From JAABVY01 sp964496505 (GTDB taxonomy: Bacteria > Zixibacteria > MSB-5A5 > JAABVY01), in the NCBI GenBank assembly GCA_964496505.1, contig CAZBZV010000013.1, positions 4,461 to 68,460 on the forward strand: a DNA stretch of 64,000 nt. The letters run 5' to 3'. The notes under the pieces are model-generated. The model was given only the letters and a program-made list of their open reading frames with translations. It was not told where the DNA came from and searched no databases. The position numbers and the translations under genes are program-made. Below are positions 51,320 through 58,357 of this stretch, one piece after another (the first letter of the stretch is position 1; each line of letters begins with the position of its first letter).

Positions 51320-51946
51320 ATGAATATACTCAATCCGAAGATAAACGAATATATCGAAGGCGCTATTCCGGCCCGCAAGCCGCCCTTTGACGAGATGGAG
51401 GCGTATGCCAAAGAACACGGCTTTCCGATTATCGGCCCCCTGGTCGGCACACTTCTGAAGCAGATAACCCATTCGATTAAGGCCAAACGGATTTTCGAAC
51501 TGGGCTCAGGTTACGGCTACTCGGCGGTCTGGATGGCTCAGGCGCTTCCCGAGGACGGAAAGGTCTATCTGACTGACCGCAAGGAAGAGAACAAGGAAAT
51601 GGCGGTGCGCCATTTCGAAAAAGCTGGCCTTCTGGATAAGATGGAATTCTTCGTGGGTGATGCGCTGGAGATATTCAAAAAGCATGACGGCCCGTTCGAT
51701 ATCATCCTGAATGATATTGATAAAACCGGTTATCCCGAGACCATTCCGTTTGTCAAAGAGCGTCTGAAATCGGGCGGATATTTTATCACCGATAATGTTC
51801 TCTGGAGCGGACGGATTTTTGATGATGAACTTGAGGATTCCACCAAATCTATCCTCGAATTCACTAAGAAACTCTATGCCGACACCGACTTCATGACCTC
51901 GATAATTCCCCTTCGCGATGGTATCTCGGTCGCAGTGAAATTATAG
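51320..51946 (+). CDS. SAM-dependent O-methyltransferase (family 3, catechol/caffeoyl-CoA type)
   Basis: At 208 residues it has the SAM-binding loop IFELGSGYGYSAVWMAQAL, the acidic ribose contact VYLTDRKEEN, and the metal- and substrate-binding residues in ILNDIDKTGYPE and YFITDNVLWSGRI. These are the Mg-dependent O-methyltransferases related to COMT and tRNA 5-hydroxyuridine methyltransferase TrmR. Which substrate it uses cannot be told. It is the last gene of a run that includes the peroxiredoxin and Rieske ferredoxin, followed by a strong terminator. Confidence 0.88.
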   Translation: MNILNPKINEYIEGAIPARKPPFDEMEAYAKEHGFPIIGPLVGTLLKQITHSIKAKRIFELGSGYGYSAVWMAQALPEDGKVYLTDRKEENKEMAVRHFEKAGLLDKMEFFVGDALEIFKKHDGPFDIILNDIDKTGYPETIPFVKERLKSGGYFITDNVLWSGRIFDDELEDSTKSILEFTKKLYADTDFMTSIIPLRDGISVAVKL

Positions 51947-51969
51947 ATTTAATATCCCGCCATGGGTAC

Positions 51970-52002
51970 CCGCCACAAACAGAGTTTGTGGCGGCTTTTT
52001 TG
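51970..52002 (+). terminator. Strong terminator after the methyltransferase
   Basis: An 11-bp stem CCGCCACAAAC (51970-51980) / GTTTGTGGCGG (51984-51994) with a 3-nt loop is followed by a seven-base T run. Confidence 0.93.
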
Positions 52003-52030
52003 TTAGTGGAGAGTTTATGATATACTGTGC

Positions 52031-52373
52031 CGCCGGGATCCCCATCCCGGCGAAGTGTTGATAAACTCTGATGGTGTAGCGTTGGGTCTTGATTCCGTCC
52101 CAGACAGAATTGTGACCCAACGCAAATGCATGCTATATAATAAGGCGCAGGGTCACAACCCCCGATTCAATCGGGGGCCAAGACCCTGCGCGACGAAAAA
52201 ATATCTTTTTCAACAAGCCCCGGCGAATCGGGTGGCACGCCCAAATCCGTCAATTGCCGGATCGATGGACTGGTTTTTGGTACCAGTAATAAAATACATT
52301 GTTGGGTGCCCCAATCTTCAGATTGGGAGAATTGATTAATATATATCATCCCAAGCTAAAGCTTGGGGCACCC
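52031..52373. repeat. Hairpin-saturated intergenic cluster A
   Basis: The 640-base gap 51947-52586 contains no gene. Its middle is almost wholly inverted repeats. CGCCGGGAT (52031-52039) pairs with ATCCCGGCG (52044-52052). GCGTTGGGTC (52079-52088) pairs with GACCCAACGC (52114-52123) and encloses a smaller stem. GCGCAGGGTC (52145-52154) pairs with GACCCTGCGC (52182-52191) and encloses CCCCCGAT/ATCGGGGG. ACTGGT and ACCAGT form a small hairpin near 52270-52287. The composite GGGTGCCCCAA (52304-52314) / TTGGGGCACCC (52363-52373) encloses two hairpins, CCCAATCT/AGATTGGG and CCCAAGCT/AGCTTGGG. Related units recur at 54.3, 55.3 and 57.1 kb. No transposase or CRISPR features accompany them. Confidence 0.85.
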
Positions 52374-52443
52374 GGGAACAGCTGTCCATTGTGCACGACA
52401 TAAACCATCAATTCATATACAGCCTTCCCCCTCAAAGAATCGG

Positions 52444-52472
52444 TTGACGGCAAAATAAAAAATCCTTATTTT
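52444..52472 (+). promoter_or_regulatory. Putative promoter of the ETF-QO gene
   Basis: TTGACG (52444-52449) and TATTTT (52467-52472) are spaced by 17 nt, about 115 bases before the ATG. Confidence 0.4.
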
Positions 52473-52586
52473 AATCAGTCCGAAATCGATAAATTTTTCA
52501 CAATTGCGGTTTATTCCAAATAAATCGTATATCCTTGAAATGGCAGATTTTGCAAATTATTCTCTGATATAGATTAAGGAGTTTGT

Positions 52587-54281
52587 ATGGCTGACGAAGA
52601 ACGTGAAGTATTTGAGTCTGATATACTGATAGTCGGGGCGGGTGTGGCCGGACTTTCCTGCGCATACCATCTGAAAAAACTTATAAATGACTACCAGGAA
52701 AAAAAGGCCGAGGAGGACAAGGACCTCTCCGAGACCATGATTGTGGTTCTGGAAAAAGGCTCGCATGTGGGCGCGCATTGTTTATCCGGCGCGATTATGG
52801 ATCCCAAAGGTATTGCCGAGCTTATGCCTGATTATATCGAGAAGGGCGCGCCTCTGGATAATGTTATCGAGGAAGATGCGCTCTACTACTTCCGTGAAAG
52901 CGGCCAGATCAAACCGCCGTATGCTCCGCCGGATATGCACAACAAGGGCTTTCCGGCAATCTCGCTCAATAAATTCACCGCCTGGCTGGGCGAGCAGGTT
53001 GAGGCCGAGGAGGTCGATATCCTGACTGCCGCCGGCGGACAGCATGTGCTTTACGACGATGACAAGGTGATTGGTGTCCGCACCGAGGACAAGGGCATCG
53101 ATAAGAAGGGCGAGAAGAAGCCCAGCTACGAGCCCGGAACCGATATTCAGGCCAAAATTACACTTTTCTCAGAGGGTACCCGCGGCAATTTGACCAAGAC
53201 TCTGGTTAGCAAACTCGAATTACAAAAAGTTAATCAACAGGCCTATACCACAGGAGTAAAGGAGCTGTGGGAGATTCCCGAGGGACGTTTCGAGAAGCCG
53301 ACAGCGTACCATACCTTCGGCCATCCGCTCGACTCGAAGACATTCGGTGGCGGATTCATATATTCATTGAATAACAACCGTGTCTCACTCGGATTCGTGA
53401 CAGGCCTGAACTACCGCAATCCGCTTACCGATCCGCACAACATGTTCCAGAAGTACAAACAGCATCCGTTTGTGAAGAAGATTCTGGAAGGCGGCAAGAT
53501 GATCCGTTACGGGGCCAAGACAATTCCCGACGGCGGCTATTATTCCATGCCCAAAAATTACGGCGATGGTTTTATGATCGCGGGCGACTCGGGCGGATTT
53601 CTGAATCCTCGCAGGCTGAAGGGGATACATCTGGCGATCAAATCCGGCATGCTTGCGGCGGAGACCATGTTCGAGGCTTTGCTTGCCGATGATTTCTCGG
53701 AAAGCAAGCTCAAGATGTATGATGATAAGGTCGAGCATTCCTGGATCAAGGAAGAGCTCTGGCCGGTGCGAAATTTCCATCAGGCTTTCGAGAACGGTAT
53801 CTACCGCGGCCTGTTCCATATCGGTATGCAGTTGATTTCCGACGGTTCGGGATTCAACGACCCCTGGAAGGTCGAGGAAGACCATAAGCACATGAAGAAG
53901 CTGAAGGAATATTTCGGCACTACCGATGTCGACCCGGACAGCCAGAAGACCAAGTTCGATAATGAGTTGACCTTCAATAAACTCGATGACACATATTATT
54001 CAGGCACCAAGCATGAGGAGGATCAGCCCTCGCATTTGGTAATTGCCGATACCGATATTTGCAACAATCGCTGCACGATCGAATACGGCAACCCCTGCCA
54101 GCATTTCTGTCCGACCTTCGTGTACGAGATGGAGGAGGACGAAAAGACCGGTAAGAAGAAGCTGAAGCTGAATCCGTCAAACTGCGTGCATTGCAAAACC
54201 TGTGATATCGCCGACCCGTATGGCATAATCACCTGGGTAATCCCGCAGGGCGGAGAAGGCCCCAACTACGACGATTTGTAG
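52587..54281 (+). CDS. Electron transfer flavoprotein-quinone oxidoreductase (ETF-QO)
   Basis: This 564-residue flavo-iron-sulfur protein passes electrons from reduced ETF to the quinone pool. Seen are the FAD dinucleotide fold DILIVGAGVAGLSCAYHL and the FAD/quinone region GAHCLSGAIMDPKG. The membrane-associating middle (GGYYSMPKNYGDGFMIAGDSGGFLNPRRLKGIH) is present. The C-terminal [4Fe-4S] ligands are NPCQHFCPTFVYE and NCVHCKTCDIADPYG, ending WVIPQGGEGPNY. ATG at 52587 follows AAGGAG. No etfAB genes occur in the window. Its presence implies quinone-linked oxidation of acyl-CoA or similar substrates. The gene stands alone between two hairpin clusters. Confidence 0.94.
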   Translation: MADEEREVFESDILIVGAGVAGLSCAYHLKKLINDYQEKKAEEDKDLSETMIVVLEKGSHVGAHCLSGAIMDPKGIAELMPDYIEKGAPLDNVIEEDALYYFRESGQIKPPYAPPDMHNKGFPAISLNKFTAWLGEQVEAEEVDILTAAGGQHVLYDDDKVIGVRTEDKGIDKKGEKKPSYEPGTDIQAKITLFSEGTRGNLTKTLVSKLELQKVNQQAYTTGVKELWEIPEGRFEKPTAYHTFGHPLDSKTFGGGFIYSLNNNRVSLGFVTGLNYRNPLTDPHNMFQKYKQHPFVKKILEGGKMIRYGAKTIPDGGYYSMPKNYGDGFMIAGDSGGFLNPRRLKGIHLAIKSGMLAAETMFEALLADDFSESKLKMYDDKVEHSWIKEELWPVRNFHQAFENGIYRGLFHIGMQLISDGSGFNDPWKVEEDHKHMKKLKEYFGTTDVDPDSQKTKFDNELTFNKLDDTYYSGTKHEEDQPSHLVIADTDICNNRCTIEYGNPCQHFCPTFVYEMEEDEKTGKKKLKLNPSNCVHCKTCDIADPYGIITWVIPQGGEGPNYDDL

Positions 54282-54285
54282 AATT

Positions 54286-54480
54286 GGTGCCCCATCTCTT
54301 CAGAGATGGGACGATATTTTTCGTGCGCGGCGTATGTCCTCATGCGCCGCGGAAATATAATACTAGTACATTTGTATCCCACCTAATCAGGTGGGCGAAG
54401 AAAAATTCACCTGCTGTTTTGCTTTTCAAAATCAGACCTGGCAGGATGATCGAATAAACCCGCATTTTCATGTGGGGTAC
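54286..54480. repeat. Hairpin cluster B downstream of ETF-QO
   Basis: Within 195 bases there are several hairpins. CCCATCTC (54291-54298) pairs with GAGATGGG (54303-54310), preceded by GGTG as in cluster A. CGCGGCG and CGCCGCG pair at about 54326-54351. CCCACCT (54378-54384) pairs with AGGTGGG (54389-54395). TTTTG and CAAAA form a stem near 54417-54431. CCCGCAT (54459-54465) pairs with ATGTGGG (54470-54476) with one G-T pair. The CCC...GGG frame is kept while the inner bases differ. The first hairpin could double as an ETF-QO terminator, although its T run is short. Confidence 0.75.
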
Positions 54481-54499
54481 CAGTGAGCCAGACGGCCAA

Positions 54500-54988
54500 T
54501 CACCGTTCAGAATCAACAATTACTTGGCCCCTAGAGGTGAATGAGACACCTTCTGTTGGCCACCTTCCTATCATGATCGACTCAACAATAGGCGGATTTG
54601 TACACTTCTCAGCACTCCATTCAACAATAAAATTTGCTCCTGAACCGCCACTTTCATCTTTCTCAGGTACCATATACATCATTGATTCTAATGGGCCTAA
54701 TACAATCACAGTATCAATGTGTTCCACCATAAGTTTTCCCTTAGTTTCGTAGTAATCCACTTTTGTGATCATAATTTTATTATGTTCATCGATATTTCTG
54801 ATACTCAGATTTATGTATAAGAGAAAGGGGCGGTCACTATCGGAATAAGTTATATTTGAATATGCTGGAACATAAAGTCTTTGTCCGGTTGAAAGCTCAG
54901 GCTTATCACAATCCTCGGCAAATACAGCAATAGCGAAAATAAGGTTTAAGACCACAATTTGAATTATTAAAATTTTGATTTTGCCCAT
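54500..54988 (-). CDS. Exported DUF3124 protein
   Basis: This 162-residue protein has a signal peptide (ILIIQIVVLNLIFAIAVFAE) and a single DUF3124 domain. Characteristic segments are GQRLYVPAYSNITYSD, PFLLYINLSIRNID, ITKVDYYETKGKLM, GPLESMMYMVPEKDESGGSGANFIVEWSAEK and a closing SIMIGRWPTEGVSFTSRGQVI. The family is periplasmic or surface and functionally uncharacterised. ATG at 54988 has AAAGGAG five bases upstream. It is solitary, flanked on both sides by hairpin clusters, and its composition is more AT-rich than its neighbours. Confidence 0.85.
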   Translation of the reverse strand: MGKIKILIIQIVVLNLIFAIAVFAEDCDKPELSTGQRLYVPAYSNITYSDSDRPFLLYINLSIRNIDEHNKIMITKVDYYETKGKLMVEHIDTVIVLGPLESMMYMVPEKDESGGSGANFIVEWSAEKCTNPPIVESIMIGRWPTEGVSFTSRGQVIVDSER

Positions 54989-55512
54989 TATATCTCCTTT
55001 CAGCTGGAATTACTCCTTCCCAACCAGTTTTTCCATTAGTATTAGATTCTACCAGTTGCGACTTTGGTTTTTTTGGAGCGCCCATCATTATTTTTTCTGA
55101 AAATATGTTAAAGATATTATAAGTGCAAGAACTTTCAATCTGTGGCAATCTGATTTGGATGAGAAAGCAAAATGCCATACCTGCAATGCAGCGCATCCGT
55201 ACGAACAAGAATTGTGGGATAAGTCGATCATTCTGCTATGTTTGAACCATACATAAATTCACGGGATGGGCAACAATCCATATTTAATCGAAGTTGTCAA
55301 ATCTCGTAGAGATTTGACCTACAGGTTTCAACTCTCATCATTCCAGGGGTGCCCCAAGCTTTAGCTTGGGATGGTCGAAATCAATAAGAACCCAATCTGA
55401 AGATTGGGTCACCCAATTGCCGTATGCTCCACTCACCCCGCCATTCCCCTTGATTTATCACCGTATTTTTTGTTTATATAATAAAACATGTTTTTGATCC
55501 GAAAAGGAGGTC
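54989..55512. other. Gene-free region between DUF3124 and SDR genes
   Basis: This stretch of about 520 bases holds the DUF3124 SD, hairpin cluster C (55296-55413) and the SD of the following SDR gene. Bases 54995-55290 show no convincing coding sequence. An open plus-strand frame at 55101-55256 without a start codon encodes KAKCHTCNAAHP, perhaps a gene relic. Confidence 0.5.
55296..55413. repeat. Hairpin cluster C, containing an inverted copy of a cluster-A composite
   Basis: GTCAAATCTC (55296-55305) and GAGATTTGAC (55309-55318) form a 10-bp stem followed by CTACAGG. Then CCCAAGCT (55353-55360) / AGCTTGGG (55363-55370) and CCCAATCT (55391-55398) / AGATTGGG (55401-55408) appear, preceded by GGGTGCC and followed by TCACCC. 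Reverse-complemented, this pair matches the composite at 52304-52373, with the two inner hairpins in the same relative order and a different spacer. Confidence 0.8.
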
Positions 55513-55515
55513 GTG

Positions 55516-56265
55516 ATGGGTTTGAAGGATAGACTCGCACTGGTAACCGGCGCCAGCCGTGGAATCGGCGCCGCCACCGCCAAGCTTCTGGCAGAGGCCG
55601 GGGCAAAAGTGATCGTCAATTATAATCAGAATAAAGAGGCGGCCGATATCGTGGTCGATAATATCATCTCCAATGGCGGCAAGGCAGTGGCGATTCAGGC
55701 GGATGCCAGAGACGAGAAACAGGTCGATGCTATGGTCAAGGTTGCGGTCGATGAGTTCGGGCCGATCGATATTCTGGTGCTTAACGCGGGTATGCCGGTG
55801 CCATATAAGATGTTCGTTGATCTCACCTATGAGGAATTCGAAACAAAGGTGATGGGGGAGATGCAGTGCTTTTTCTATCCCTTGAAAGCGGTGATACCCT
55901 CGATGATCGAGAACAAAAACGGCGATATAATTGGAATCTCAAGCGGCCTATCCCGCCGTCCCGGGCCGAACTTCAGCGCCCATACGACGGCTAAATCCGC
56001 GGTCGATGGTCTGATGAAATCAATTGCGCTCGAACTGGGCGAATTCAATATTCGTGCGAACACAATAGCGCCCGGCCTGACTATTACCGATGCCACCTCA
56101 TGGATGCCCAAAGATAGTGTGGAGACAATTGCGAAGATGACACCATTGCGTCGTGTGGGCATGCCCGAGGATATCGCAAGTGCTATTGTGGCACTGCTCT
56201 CGGATCAATTTGGATTTATCACCGGCGCATATATCCCTGTAAGCGGTGGTAGTTTAATGATATAG
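55516..56265 (+). CDS. Short-chain dehydrogenase/reductase, FabG-like, with His at the catalytic Tyr position
   Basis: At 249 residues it has the NAD(P)-binding motif LVTGASRGIGAATAKLL, LVLNAGMPVPYK, the catalytic-serine segment GISSGLSRRPG, and a normal C terminus FITGAYIPVSGGSLMI. The canonical Tyr-x3-Lys reads H-T-T-A-K (NFSAHTTAKSAVDG): Lys is kept and Tyr is replaced by His. It is therefore a divergent 3-oxoacyl-ACP-reductase-like SDR whose activity cannot be assumed. ATG at 55516 has a strong AAGGAGG five bases upstream; a GTG at 55513 would be too close. It is followed by a terminator. Confidence 0.85.
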   Translation: MGLKDRLALVTGASRGIGAATAKLLAEAGAKVIVNYNQNKEAADIVVDNIISNGGKAVAIQADARDEKQVDAMVKVAVDEFGPIDILVLNAGMPVPYKMFVDLTYEEFETKVMGEMQCFFYPLKAVIPSMIENKNGDIIGISSGLSRRPGPNFSAHTTAKSAVDGLMKSIALELGEFNIRANTIAPGLTITDATSWMPKDSVETIAKMTPLRRVGMPEDIASAIVALLSDQFGFITGAYIPVSGGSLMI

Positions 56266-56287
56266 ATTGAATGAAATTAGCATAATT

Positions 56288-56327
56288 GCCCTGCCCGGGC
56301 TATCAAAATTCGGGCAGGGCTTTTTAT
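56288..56327 (+). terminator. Terminator after the FabG-like gene
   Basis: Stem GCCCTGCCCG (56288-56297) / CGGGCAGGGC (56311-56320) with a 13-nt loop is followed by TTTTTATT. Confidence 0.9.
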
Positions 56328-56417
56328 TAAGGAACAAGGTCCCATTTTTTTCGTTGCATTTTATATATACATCTTAGAGGCTTAACCAGTAAATTTATGT
56401 TTAAAAAGGAGGCATAA

Positions 56418-57071
56418 ATGTCTTTTGCTATAGGTAGAAACCGCGCATTTTTGTTTTCCATTTTACTCGCTGGAGTTTTGCTGTGCATGCCCTCCGCATT
56501 CGCCCAGACGGTCCAGGTGACAATAGTAGATTTTGCATTCGATCCGGATAGTATCGAAATCGTAATCGGCACTACTGTTGAATGGACAAATCTTGGGGAT
56601 GCTCCCCATACCACAACCGCAAATGACGGGACCTGGGATTCCGGCACTTTGTCCAACGGCGGCTCATTTTCCTTCACATTTAATGAGACCGGTGTGTACG
56701 ATTACATCTGCACCATTCATCCTTCAATGGAGGGTGTAGTAGTAGTAACCATGCCCACCCCGGCTGAGGATGAAATCGATGCATCGGTTCCTGATGGATT
56801 CGAGTTATTTCCAAACTATCCTAATCCGTTCAATCCCGGCACGAATATCAGTTACGCTCTGCCGAGCCAGTCCCATGTGAGGGTTGAGGTGTTCAACATA
56901 CTGGGAGAGAAAGTGAAAACTCTTCAGGACGGCCTCCAGCCGGCCGGCAATTATACCGTAACCTGGGATAGTAAAGATTCGAAGGGTAATCCGGTATCAA
57001 GCGGGATATATTTCTATCGTGTTTCAACCGATGTTCATCGGGCCTGGGGCAAGATGATGCTGGTGCGGTAG
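56418..57071 (+). CDS. Exported cupredoxin (plastocyanin-like) with C-terminal FlgD-like/Por-type sorting tail
   Basis: The protein is 217 residues. The signal peptide (FLFSILLAGVLLCMPSAFAQ) is followed by a type 1 copper domain (30-110) with the ligands H64 (DAPHTTT), C98, H101 and M104 in the C-x2-H-x2-M order (YICTIHPSM). After a short linker a second domain of about 85 residues starts FELFPNYPNPFNPGTNISYALP and ends GIYFYRVSTDVHRAWGKMMLVR. This is the FlgD-Ig-like/T9SS-type C-terminal module used by many FCB bacteria for sorting. It is probably a surface-displayed electron carrier. ATG at 56418 has AAAGGAGG five bases upstream. Confidence 0.9.
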   Translation: MSFAIGRNRAFLFSILLAGVLLCMPSAFAQTVQVTIVDFAFDPDSIEIVIGTTVEWTNLGDAPHTTTANDGTWDSGTLSNGGSFSFTFNETGVYDYICTIHPSMEGVVVVTMPTPAEDEIDASVPDGFELFPNYPNPFNPGTNISYALPSQSHVRVEVFNILGEKVKTLQDGLQPAGNYTVTWDSKDSKGNPVSSGIYFYRVSTDVHRAWGKMMLVR

Positions 57072-57089
57072 CGGTATTCTCATTGATTA

Positions 57090-57119
57090 AAAAAACGCCG
57101 ACAAATAAATTTGTCGGCG
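57090..57119 (-). terminator. Terminator of the mazG-lipoprotein operon
   Basis: CGCCGACAAAT (57096-57106) pairs with ATTTGTCGGCG (57109-57119) around AA; on the minus strand it runs into seven T residues. The cupredoxin gene ends 18 bases away on the other strand. Confidence 0.85.
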
Positions 57120-57125
57120 GCACCC

Positions 57126-57195
57126 ACAGATTGAGATTCTGTAGGTCAAAAGTCTGTGACTTTTGACATGTCAAATCTCACAAAGATTTGACCTA
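57126..57195. repeat. Hairpin cluster D abutting the lipoprotein stop codon
   Basis: ACAGA/TCTGT is followed by GTAGGTCAAA. GTCAAAAGTC (57145-57154) pairs with GACTTTTGAC (57158-57167), and GTCAAATCT (57170-57178) pairs with AGATTTGAC (57184-57192). The last arm and the following CTA form the stop codon of the lipoprotein gene on the minus strand. The GTCAAATCT unit also occurs in cluster C. Confidence 0.8.
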
Positions 57196-57794
57196 TTTTC
57201 TTTTAGCAAAGCTGCTTAAGAGCCATTCGCCATTTTCTTTGGTGNNNNNNNNNNTTTGGTGAAATAGAAGGAGCAGTCGATCCTCTCCTGATCCATCATA
57301 GTAGCACGCAGGCATGCGCGGCATTCGGTTTCGTTCGACTCATCGGCAATACTGACGCCCTCGATCTTATATCCGGCGGCACGATTTAGCTCCATGTTTT
57401 TCATCTGGCCCGGCTGCTGCAGGACTTTTCTTACGTGCTGGGTCATGGAATCGTTACACAATTTGTATGCCTCGGTTGAATCCCCGGAGGTGAAGTATTC
57501 AGCAAACCAGTAGGCGGTATAGGCGCAGGTGCCCTCTTCAAGATCGCGGGGATTGATCTCTTCGCCGTGCGGTACAACATTGGGATTCGGGGGAGCTTGA
57601 TCTTCATACTTCGGATTGGTGGAGGTCATGTCATCTTTTTTAAGCGTGCCGTCCTCGGCCATAGTCTTAGGACGTTCTTCTGTGGCCTGGGCTTGATCAG
57701 TATCCCGGCTTTGCTCTGCGTCACCATCTCCACCGCAGAAGATAAACAGGCCGATCATGAATAAAGATATTACCAGCATAATTAAATTTCGCAT
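57193..57794 (-). CDS. Lipoprotein of unknown function (paralogue 1), interrupted by an assembly gap
   Basis: A lipoprotein signal (RNLIMLVISLFMIGLFIFC with lipobox Cys followed by GGDGD) is followed by a low-complexity acidic linker. A domain of about 110 residues with conserved cysteines (EEGTCAYTAYWFAEYF, YKLCNDSM, ECRACLRATMM, IDCSFYF) comes next. Ten Ns at 57245-57254 interrupt the C terminus. The flanks share TTTGGTG; merging them gives FTKENGEWLLSSFAKRK and a TAG at 57193, matching the end of the paralogue (LRQVDGEWKIFQLGE). The merged gene is 585 bases, 194 residues. ATG at 57794 has GGAGG five bases upstream. It is third in an operon after mazG and paralogue 2. The function is unknown. 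Confidence 0.8.
57245..57254. other. Assembly gap (10 N) in a lipoprotein gene
   Basis: TTTGGTG stands on both sides of the ten Ns, consistent with two contigs that overlap by seven bases rather than a real gap. Confidence 0.95.
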
Positions 57795-57810
57795 CATTCC
57801 CTCCTTCATA

Positions 57811-58332
57811 TCATTCCCCCAACTGAAAGATTTTCCATTCGCCGTCAACTTGTCTCAGCATAAAGCCGCAGCTTTCATCGGGAACACTGTCGAGCACTGC
57901 GGTAACGCAGGCATGGCACACGCTGCTGTCGCGTGAATATCTCTCGACTGCGGCCGATTTTATATACATTCCCTTATCCCTGATACGTTTGAGATTTTCA
58001 ATCTGGGCCGCATTCGAAAACATGGCCCTTAAAATTAATTTCGTCGTGTCGGTACAGTATTTCATCGCCTCAACAGAATCAACTGCGGCCAGCGCCTGTG
58101 AAAATTTCCCGGCGGCATAGGCGCAGGTTCCCGGCTCAAGTTCGTCCACAGGAATTTGAGGGCCTTTCTTCTGTTCAGGCGCAGGTTCGTAGCCGTATTC
58201 CTCAAATCTTTCCTGTTCAGCTTTTTCATAAGCCTCGGATCTGGAGGCTGTATCCTGTTCGTTTTGACCACCGCCTCCGCATGCCAGCAGACTGAGAGCA
58301 AAAATTAGCGTTGTCGTAAGCAGGTATCTCAT
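57811..58332 (-). CDS. Lipoprotein of unknown function (paralogue 2)
   Basis: At 173 residues it has a lipoprotein signal (RYLLTTTLIFALSLLAC, lipobox LLAC) and a charged Glu/Gln-rich linker. The same domain as the next gene follows: LEPGTCAYAAGKFSQALAAVDS, MKYCTDTTKL, SSVCHACVTAVLDS and ESCGFMLRQVDGEWKIF. The shared Cys pattern suggests disulfide bonds in a periplasmic or outer-membrane location. The two genes are tandem paralogues 16 bases apart downstream of mazG. No database family was recognised. The start ATG lacks a clear SD. Confidence 0.8.
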   Translation of the reverse strand: MRYLLTTTLIFALSLLACGGGGQNEQDTASRSEAYEKAEQERFEEYGYEPAPEQKKGPQIPVDELEPGTCAYAAGKFSQALAAVDSVEAMKYCTDTTKLILRAMFSNAAQIENLKRIRDKGMYIKSAAVERYSRDSSVCHACVTAVLDSVPDESCGFMLRQVDGEWKIFQLGE

Positions 58333-58357
58333 TATAATAAAAACCCTAAATAAGCCG

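Noticed and set aside
55101..55256. Possible cytochrome or zinc-finger gene fragment (KAKCHTCNAAHP)
   Set aside because: There is no start codon or SD, the frame is only about 50 codons and no heme CxxCH motif is formed; kept only as a note.
52031..55413. CRISPR array or insertion sequence in the hairpin clusters
   Set aside because: Units are not evenly spaced direct repeats, no unique spacers of constant size occur, and there is no transposase, cas gene or target-site duplication.
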